From positions 1-10,026 of the forward strand of contig VBCJ01000047.1 of NCBI GenBank assembly GCA_005884335.1: a stretch of DNA of 10,026 bases, given 5' to 3'. The notes beneath the pieces were generated by a model. The model saw only the letters and a list, made by a program, of their open reading frames with translations, was not told where the DNA came from and ran no database searches. Source of the DNA: Betaproteobacteria bacterium (lineage in GTDB: Bacteria > Pseudomonadota > Gammaproteobacteria > Burkholderiales > SG8-39). The translations under genes and the position numbers were made by a program. Positions 5,045-10,026 of this stretch are shown piece by piece; within the stretch, counting starts at the first letter, position 1; each line of letters begins with the position of its first letter.

Positions 5045-7642
5045 ATGAAGCGCATGCTTTTCAATGCGACACAGGCCGAGGAACTCCGTGTCGCGATCGT
5101 CGAAGGCCAGAAACTCATTGACCTCGACATCGAATCGGCCGCGAAGGAACAAAGAAAAAGCAACATCTACAAGGGTGTCATCACCCGGGTCGAGCCCAGC
5201 CTCGAAGCCGCGTTCGTGGACTACGGCACCGAGCGCCACGGATTTCTTCCCTTCAAGGAGGTCGCGCGCCAGTTTTTCAAACCCGGCATCGACGTCGGGC
5301 GCGCGCGCATCCAGGACGCGCTTTCCGAAGGCCAGGAGCTGATCGTCCAGGTCGAGAAGGACGAGCGCGGCAACAAGGGCGCGGCGCTCACCACCTTCAT
5401 CAGTCTCGCCGGACGCTACCTCGTATTGATGCCGAACAATCCGCGCGGCGGCGGCGTGTCGCGCCGCGTGGAGGGCGAAGATCGCGACGAGCTGCGCGAG
5501 ATCATGGACAAGCTCGACGTTCCGGCCGGAATGAGCATCATCGGCCGCACCGCCGGCATCAGCCGCTCGTACGAAGAGCTGCAGTGGGATCTCAACTACC
5601 TGCTCAAGCTCTGGAGCAAGATCGTCGAAGCGACCGAGCCGGCGCGCGACTCCGAAGGCAAGCTCCTCAACCCGGCGCCGTTCCTCATCTACCAGGAAGG
5701 CAGCCTCGTCATCCGCGCGATCCGCGACTACTTCCAGCCCGACATCGGCGAGATCCTGATCGACACCGATCCGATCTACGAGCAGACCGTCGCATTCATG
5801 AGCAACGTCATGCCCGACAACGTGGGGCGGGTGAAGCGTTACCACGACGACGTGCCGCTGTTCTCGCGCTTCCAGATCGAACATCAGATCGAGACCGCCT
5901 ACTCGCGCCAGGTGTCGCTGCCTTCGGGAGGCGCGGTCGTGATCGACCACACCGAAGCGCTCGTTTCGATCGACGTCAACTCGGCGCGGGCGACGCGCGG
6001 CCACGACATCGAGCAGACGGCATTCAACACCAATGCCGAGGCGGCCGACGAGATCGCCCGCCAGCTCCGGCTGCGGGACCTCGGGGGTCTCATCGTCATC
6101 GACTTCATCGACATGGAGAACCAGCGCAACCAGCGCGAAGTGGAGACTCGACTGCGCGACGCGCTGCGCTACGACCGCGCGCGGGTGCAGATGGGCAAGA
6201 TCTCGCGTTTCGGCCTGATGGAGCTGTCGCGCCAGCGCCTTCGTCCCTCGCTTGGAGAGGGCAGCAACATCACCTGCCCGCGCTGCAACGGCACCGGCCA
6301 CATCCGCGGCACCGAATCCACCGCGCTGCATATCCTGCGCATCATCCAGGAAGAAGCCATGAAGGAAAACAGTGCCGCGGTGCACGCCCAGGTGCCGGTG
6401 GACGTCGCCACGTTCCTGCTCAACGAAAAGCGCGCCGACATCCATTCGATCGAAGCGCGGCTGAAGGTCAACGTGGTGCTGATCCCGAACACCCACCTCG
6501 AGACGCCGAATTACAAGGTGGAGCGCCTCCGACACGACGACTTGAACCAGTCGGACGCGCTGCCGGCGAGCTACAACCTCGTCACCGCGCCGGTCGAAGA
6601 AGAGGCCAAGGAACCTGCGGCGCAGGAAGCGCGCCCGCTGCGCCAGCAAGCCGCGGTGCAAGGCGTCACGCCGGAACGACCTGCGCCGGTGAGCGCGCAG
6701 CAGCCCAGACCCCAGGCGCCGCGTCCGGCCGAACGGCATCCCGGCATCGTCGATCGCATCCTCGGTTGGTTCAAGCGCGATAGCGCTCCTGCCCGTCTCC
6801 AACCGGCGGCAGCCCCACACCGCGAGCCGCCCCGGCCGGAACGCGGAGATCGCGACCGCGGCAACCGCGACCGCGGCGACCGCGACCGCTTTCGCGGGCG
6901 CAATGAGCGCCCGGAGCCGCGTCAAGGGCGCAACGAGAAGCGAGATCACCGCGGTGAACGAGCGCAACGACAGGACCGTCAAGACCGCAACTCGCGCCCC
7001 GAACGGCCATTCGGGGACCCAAGGCCGCCTCGCGGCGAGCGTCCCGTGGGGCAGGATCGCGCGGAACGGCCCGAATCGCGCGAGCAGCGTCCACAGGAAC
7101 GCGGGCGCCCGCCAGCCCCTCAGGCAGGCGCGCCTGATCCGCGGGAAGGCGATTACGAGCGCAAGCGCCGCCGTCGCGGCGGCCGCGACCGCGGCGAAAG
7201 GGGTGAACGCCACGGGAATCCACCGCTCGCACCTCGGAGCGAGGAAATCCGAGTTGCAGCCGGTCCCGCCCCGATCGAAGGATCGGCACCGGCGCCTGCC
7301 GCATCAGAATTCATAGCGCAGCCGGCCCCGGCCGAGCGCGGGCAGGAGGGGGTGACGGCTGCGAAACTTCAACCGCAATTCGGGCCAACCCCCCCGGTTT
7401 CGGTGGCGGCAGCGCTTTCGCCCGCACCTCGCGAGCCGGACCCAGCCGAGATCGAGCGCGCGCTCAAGGAAAGCGGCCTGGAGCTGGTCCAGACGCGTTC
7501 GGGCGCCACGGTCGAGTCGGCTATGGAGCCGGAGCCGAAATTCGTGCCAGCCAAGCGGGACCGCCGTCCGCCTCCTCCGGATCTCGACGAACCCCTGGTC
7601 CAGGTAGAAACCGGGCGCGAGCCCCCGACTCCGAAGGCTTAA
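5045..7642 (+). CDS. rne: Ribonuclease E
   Basis: 865 residues (E. coli 1061). RNase E is the membrane-associated endonuclease that starts mRNA decay, processes rRNA and tRNA, and scaffolds the degradosome. The catalytic half (1-510) is collinear with E. coli: MKRMLFNATQ start; S1 domain about 38-118; 5'-sensor IGRTAG (166-171); catalytic Asp310 in SIDVNSARATRG and Asp353 in GGLIVIDFIDM (E. coli D303 and D346); Zn-link CPRCNG with Cys411 and Cys414 (E. coli C404 and C407). The constant offset of 7 confirms the alignment. The tail (511-865) is disordered. GIVDRILGWFK (567-577) is a likely amphipathic membrane-binding helix. Then come an Arg/Asp/Gly/Pro-rich RNA-binding stretch (about 590-725) and an isolated helix-like segment IERALKESGLELVQT (803-817), possibly a partner-binding site. 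The gene ends in TTAA shared with the convergent phosphatase gene. Confidence 0.97.
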   Translation: MKRMLFNATQAEELRVAIVEGQKLIDLDIESAAKEQRKSNIYKGVITRVEPSLEAAFVDYGTERHGFLPFKEVARQFFKPGIDVGRARIQDALSEGQELIVQVEKDERGNKGAALTTFISLAGRYLVLMPNNPRGGGVSRRVEGEDRDELREIMDKLDVPAGMSIIGRTAGISRSYEELQWDLNYLLKLWSKIVEATEPARDSEGKLLNPAPFLIYQEGSLVIRAIRDYFQPDIGEILIDTDPIYEQTVAFMSNVMPDNVGRVKRYHDDVPLFSRFQIEHQIETAYSRQVSLPSGGAVVIDHTEALVSIDVNSARATRGHDIEQTAFNTNAEAADEIARQLRLRDLGGLIVIDFIDMENQRNQREVETRLRDALRYDRARVQMGKISRFGLMELSRQRLRPSLGEGSNITCPRCNGTGHIRGTESTALHILRIIQEEAMKENSAAVHAQVPVDVATFLLNEKRADIHSIEARLKVNVVLIPNTHLETPNYKVERLRHDDLNQSDALPASYNLVTAPVEEEAKEPAAQEARPLRQQAAVQGVTPERPAPVSAQQPRPQAPRPAERHPGIVDRILGWFKRDSAPARLQPAAAPHREPPRPERGDRDRGNRDRGDRDRFRGRNERPEPRQGRNEKRDHRGERAQRQDRQDRNSRPERPFGDPRPPRGERPVGQDRAERPESREQRPQERGRPPAPQAGAPDPREGDYERKRRRRGGRDRGERGERHGNPPLAPRSEEIRVAAGPAPIEGSAPAPAASEFIAQPAPAERGQEGVTAAKLQPQFGPTPPVSVAAALSPAPREPDPAEIERALKESGLELVQTRSGATVESAMEPEPKFVPAKRDRRPPPPDLDEPLVQVETGREPPTPKA
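6851..6889 (+). repeat. 15-bp tandem repeat inside rne
   Basis: A 15-bp unit, CGCGACCGCGGCAAC then CGCGACCGCGGCGAC, followed by 9 bp of a third copy (6851-6865, 6866-6880, 6881-6889). It encodes an RDRG(N/D) repeat at residues 603-615 of RNase E, in the Arg-rich RNA-binding tail. Near-identical DNA copies point to slippage or recent duplication, so copy number may differ between strains. Confidence 0.8.
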
Positions 7643-8127
7643 AGCCCGGGGCCCTTTCGCAAGGATTCCAGCAGGCCTCGCGCCGCGTCCTCGAGCATGT
7701 CGAGCACGCGCTCGAACCCCTGCGGCCCCCCGTAGTAGGGATCCGGCACTTCCTCGTCGGCAAAGCGCCGCGCGTAGGACATCATCAGCTTCAGTTTGTG
7801 GCCGGCCGATGGCCGCGCCATGTTCGAGAGAATCGAGTAGTGTTCCCTGTCCATGGCAAGGATCAGATCGAAGCGCTGGAAATCGGCCGGCTCGAACTTT
7901 CGCGCGCGCAGAGCGCTGAGATCGTAGCCGCGCTTGGCCGCCGCTTTCTGAGCCCGGGGGTCGGGCGGCTCTCCAACATGGTAACCGTGCGTGCCGGCGG
8001 AATCGGCGGTCACCGCCACCGCCATCCCTGCATCGGTGGCCAGCTTTCGAAAAATCGCCTCGGCGGTCGGCGAGCGGCAGATGTTTCCCGTGCAAACGAA
8101 CAATACGCAGAACTTGTTACCGGACAT
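7639..8127 (-). CDS. Low-molecular-weight protein tyrosine phosphatase
   Basis: 162 residues, the typical length. The family dephosphorylates protein phosphotyrosine in the cytoplasm; bacterial members often act on tyrosine kinases of exopolysaccharide export, though no such genes are in view. The P-loop CTGNICRS gives nucleophile Cys12 and Arg18, and VPDPYYGG carries general acid Asp129, so the active site is complete. The start chosen is the ATG at 8127, which puts the P-loop at the usual distance from the N-terminus; GGGA lies 6 nt upstream. An earlier start (8196) would add an unrelated tail and run into the divergent Bug gene. The stop TAA (minus strand, 7639-7641) overlaps the rne stop. 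The substrate is unknown. Confidence 0.94.
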   Translation of the reverse strand: MSGNKFCVLFVCTGNICRSPTAEAIFRKLATDAGMAVAVTADSAGTHGYHVGEPPDPRAQKAAAKRGYDLSALRARKFEPADFQRFDLILAMDREHYSILSNMARPSAGHKLKLMMSYARRFADEEVPDPYYGGPQGFERVLDMLEDAARGLLESLRKGPGL

Positions 8128-8177
8128 CGGTGGTCCCAACAATATAGAATCCGTTTTTTTCAGCGGAGCATGCGCCG
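8128..8177. promoter_or_regulatory. Divergent promoter region between the phosphatase and Bug genes
   Basis: 50 bp that must serve both genes, unless their promoters lie inside the coding regions. For the rightward gene, TATAGA at 8143-8148 resembles a -10 element, with transcription starting about 8155, and CGGAG at 8164-8168 is a good Shine-Dalgarno 9 nt before the GTG start. A run of seven T lies at 8154-8160. No matching -35 was found at proper spacing, so the promoter call is weak; the ribosome binding site is firmer. Confidence 0.3.
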
Positions 8178-9146
8178 GTGAGATACATTTTGGCACTCCT
8201 GAGCGCCGCGCTGCTTGCGCTCGAGCCGTCGGCCGGCCTCGCCCAGGACTGGCCCAGCAAACCCATTCGCGTGGTCATCCCGTTCGCCGCGGGAAGCGTC
8301 TCCGAGGCCATATTCCGGACAATATCCCCCAGAGTTGAAACGAACCTCGGCCAGCGCTTCGTCGTGGAAAGCAAGCCGGGCGCCGACGGCGCCATAGGTA
8401 CGGGCGAGGTCGTGCGCGCCGCTCCGGACGGCCACACCCTGCTGCTCGGGCCCACGGCGGTCTTTGCCGTGACGCCTCACATGTTCAGGAATCTGGGCTT
8501 CGACCCGCTCACGGCGCTCGACCCGATTTCGCTCCTCGCCGACGCCCCGCTCCTTGCCGTGATCGCCGCGGGGGTGCCCGCGAATTCGCTCCAAGAGCTG
8601 GCGCAATACGTCCGCGCCAATCCGGGCAAGTTCAACTACGGCTCGCCGGGCTCCGGCTCGCCCGCGCATCTCACCGGCGCTGCATTTTCACAGCAGACCG
8701 GAAACTCGATGGTCTACGTTCCGTACAAGGGTACGCCCCCCATGGTGCAGGCGCTGCTCGCCGGCGATATCCAGGTCGCTTTTCCCACGTTGACCGGGAT
8801 CATCGGGCCCGTGAAGGCGGGCAAGCTCAGGGTGCTCGCGGTGATGGCGCGAGCGCGCATGGCCGAGCTGCCCGATGTCCCGACGACGGTCGAAGCGGGA
8901 TTTCCGCAGCTGGTCGGCGGCAACTGGTGGGTGCTCGCAGCGCCCCGCGGCACGAATTTACGCATCATAGAGCGCCTAGCTGCAGAGTTCCGGACGGCGC
9001 TGGCGGAACCGGGCGTGCGCAAGCGCGTCAGCGACTTCGGCCACGTCGCGATCGGGCTTGCGCCCGCGGAAACCGCGGGCTTCCTCAAGTCGGAATCGGC
9101 GCGTTACAAGTCCATCGTCGAACTGGGCGGCATGAAGCCGGAGTGA
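8178..9146 (+). CDS. Bug/TctC-family periplasmic solute-binding protein
   Basis: 322 residues, the normal length for the tripartite tricarboxylate transporter receptor (Bug) family, which is greatly expanded in Burkholderiales. The Sec signal peptide is residues 1-22 (hydrophobic core about 4-16), with cleavage after GLA before QDWPSKPIRVVIPF, the family's standard mature start. Other family blocks are VVESKPGADGAIGTG (62-76), APDGHTLLLG, NYGSPGSGSPAHLTG and YVPYKGTPPMVQALLAGDIQVAF. These proteins bind small carboxylates or other organics; the ligand cannot be read from sequence. No TctA/TctB membrane genes are in the window, which is common for orphan Bug genes. The ligand loop usually reads GGxxD but here is GSVSE (39-43). 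GTG start at 8178. The stop overlaps the M24 gene (GTGA), so they share an operon. Confidence 0.94.
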   Translation: MRYILALLSAALLALEPSAGLAQDWPSKPIRVVIPFAAGSVSEAIFRTISPRVETNLGQRFVVESKPGADGAIGTGEVVRAAPDGHTLLLGPTAVFAVTPHMFRNLGFDPLTALDPISLLADAPLLAVIAAGVPANSLQELAQYVRANPGKFNYGSPGSGSPAHLTGAAFSQQTGNSMVYVPYKGTPPMVQALLAGDIQVAFPTLTGIIGPVKAGKLRVLAVMARARMAELPDVPTTVEAGFPQLVGGNWWVLAAPRGTNLRIIERLAAEFRTALAEPGVRKRVSDFGHVAIGLAPAETAGFLKSESARYKSIVELGGMKPE

Positions 9147-10026
9147 GCGCGACTTCCGTAAGCGCGCGCGCCGAGAGGCGCGTGCGGCTCGCCTCGGCGA
9201 TGGCGGATGAAGGCATCGACATCCTGGTCGTCGCCGGGAATCCGTGGCGCTGCGACTATCTGCGTTTTGCGGCCGACATCACCCCGCTCGAAGGGCACGC
9301 CTTTGCCTTCATCGACCGCGAGGGGCCGGCGCGGATCATCGTCGAGCACCCAGCCGAGGCCGCGCGCCTGCGTTCGGAGCAGGCGGAACTCGATGTGAGA
9401 TGGTCGCTCTCTGCGATCGAAGAAACCGAGACCTCGATCCGCGGGCTCGGCAAGCGGCGGATCGCACTCGCCCCGCGCGCCGCCGTGCCTTATCGCCTTG
9501 CGATGGGGCCACTCGTCGCAAGCATCGCGCCGGCGACGGCGCTGCTCGATCGCCTCATGCTCCGGAAGTCGCCGGCCGAGATCGAGGCGTTTCGCCGCGC
9601 CGCCGTCCTCGCCGACGAAGGCTACGCCGTTTTTCGCAGCGCGGCGCGCGTCGGGCGGCCGGAATATGCGCTCGTCGCGGAAGTCGAAGCTTTCTTGCGC
9701 TCCCGCGGCTGTCCCGAGAACTTTCAGATTCTCGGTTCAGGCGGCCGGGAGGTGCGCGGAATGCATCCGCCGACGGAACGGCGCCTCGCGCCCGGCGATC
9801 TGGTGACGACCGAGCTGACTCCGTGCGTGGACGGCTACTACGCGCAGATCTGCCGCACCCTCGTTGTCGGGGAACCGACCGCCACCCAACAACGGGCTTT
9901 CGCCCTCTACGACGAGGCTCTCGAAGCCGGTATCGCGGCCGTTCGCCCCGGAGCCAACGCGGGAGACGTCGCGCGGGCGCAAAACGAAGTATTTCGCCGC
10001 CATGGCCTCGGCGACTACGTGACCTC
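9143..10026 (+). CDS. M24/creatinase-fold hydrolase (Xaa-Pro aminopeptidase-like), 3' end cut by the window
   Basis: 294 residues visible and still open at the window edge. An N-terminal creatinase-like domain (about 10-135; ADEGIDILVVAGNPWRCDYLRF) is followed by the start of the pita-bread catalytic domain (RKSPAEIEAFRRAAVLADEGY, then HPPTERRLAPGDLVTTELTP and VDGYYAQICRTLVVGEP). In metal-dependent members two Asp separated by 11 residues bind metal (D260/D271 in E. coli PepP). At the same spacing this protein has Glu224 and Gln235, so the metal site looks altered, as in creatinase-like homologues. The remaining ligands lie beyond the window. The GTG start at 9143 overlaps the Bug gene stop as GTGA; GTG 9182 and ATG 9200 would cut the first helix. 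GAAG at 9134-9137 is a modest ribosome site. Substrate unknown; ordinary proline aminopeptidase activity is doubtful. Confidence 0.88.
   Translation, partial: MSATSVSARAERRVRLASAMADEGIDILVVAGNPWRCDYLRFAADITPLEGHAFAFIDREGPARIIVEHPAEAARLRSEQAELDVRWSLSAIEETETSIRGLGKRRIALAPRAAVPYRLAMGPLVASIAPATALLDRLMLRKSPAEIEAFRRAAVLADEGYAVFRSAARVGRPEYALVAEVEAFLRSRGCPENFQILGSGGREVRGMHPPTERRLAPGDLVTTELTPCVDGYYAQICRTLVVGEPTATQQRAFALYDEALEAGIAAVRPGANAGDVARAQNEVFRRHGLGDYVT

Noticed and set aside
4958..7213. A 751-codon open frame on the minus strand covering most of rne
   Set aside because: It lies opposite a fully supported RNase E. Its translation is Arg/Ala/Asp/Val-rich low-complexity sequence with no recognisable domain, as expected from antisense reading of GC-rich codons.
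8170..8181. A three-codon mini-ORF (ATG at 8170, TGA at 8179) overlapping the Bug GTG start
   Set aside because: The GGAG ribosome site is only 1 nt before this ATG, too close for use, and fits the GTG at 8178 well. Likely chance.
1..10026. Mobile element, CRISPR, prophage, tRNA/rRNA or defence system
   Set aside because: No transposase, integrase, spaced direct-repeat array, cloverleaf or defence-type domain was seen on either strand; nearly all the DNA is explained by housekeeping and transport genes.

Overview
The window looks like chromosomal DNA from a GC-rich betaproteobacterium, probably a Burkholderiales-like lineage. This rests on three things: a Bug/TctC-type periplasmic binding protein, a DUF4124 envelope protein, and the gene order rne / rluC / HAD phosphatase / small Rieske protein / S49 peptidase / RsmI-like methylase / maf, which I recognise from that class. 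No species can be named from sequence alone. Ten protein genes are supported, eight complete. DUF4124 may be cut at its 5' end and the M24 gene is cut at its 3' end. I saw no tRNA, rRNA, CRISPR array, insertion sequence or phage gene.

Layout. Positions 1-1814 (+): a secreted DUF4124 protein, then a YceF-type Maf pyrophosphatase, whose gene overlaps by 11 bp an RsmI-like tetrapyrrole-methylase-fold protein. Positions 1840-4679 (-), transcribed leftward: rluC, a HAD phosphatase, a 120-residue Rieske [2Fe-2S] protein and an S49 (SppA-type) membrane peptidase. All three junctions in this operon overlap. The two blocks converge on a short hairpin at 1818-1836. Positions 4680-5044: a 365-bp non-coding divergent region between rluC and rne, with several small inverted repeats. 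One of them pairs with the rne Shine-Dalgarno. Positions 5045-7642 (+): rne, 865 residues, with an intact catalytic half and an Arg-rich disordered tail. Positions 7639-8127 (-): a low-molecular-weight protein tyrosine phosphatase that converges on rne so tightly that one TTAA supplies both stop codons. Positions 8178-10026 (+): a Bug-family solute-binding protein coupled through a GTGA overlap to an M24/creatinase-fold hydrolase that runs off the window.

How the genes fit together. Much of the window is RNA metabolism and housekeeping: RNase E for mRNA turnover and rRNA/tRNA processing, RluC for 23S pseudouridines, an RsmI-like methylase, and Maf for nucleotide sanitation. Protein quality control (SppA) and phosphatases sit alongside. 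The Bug + M24 pair at the right end is more accessory and suggests uptake and processing of a small organic substrate, which I cannot identify. I did not find a clearly new biological system. The points most worth checking are the substituted metal ligands in the M24 protein, the Shine-Dalgarno-occluding hairpin before rne, the repeat-built RNase E tail, the atypical RsmI paralogue and the tightly overlapped rluC-sppA operon.
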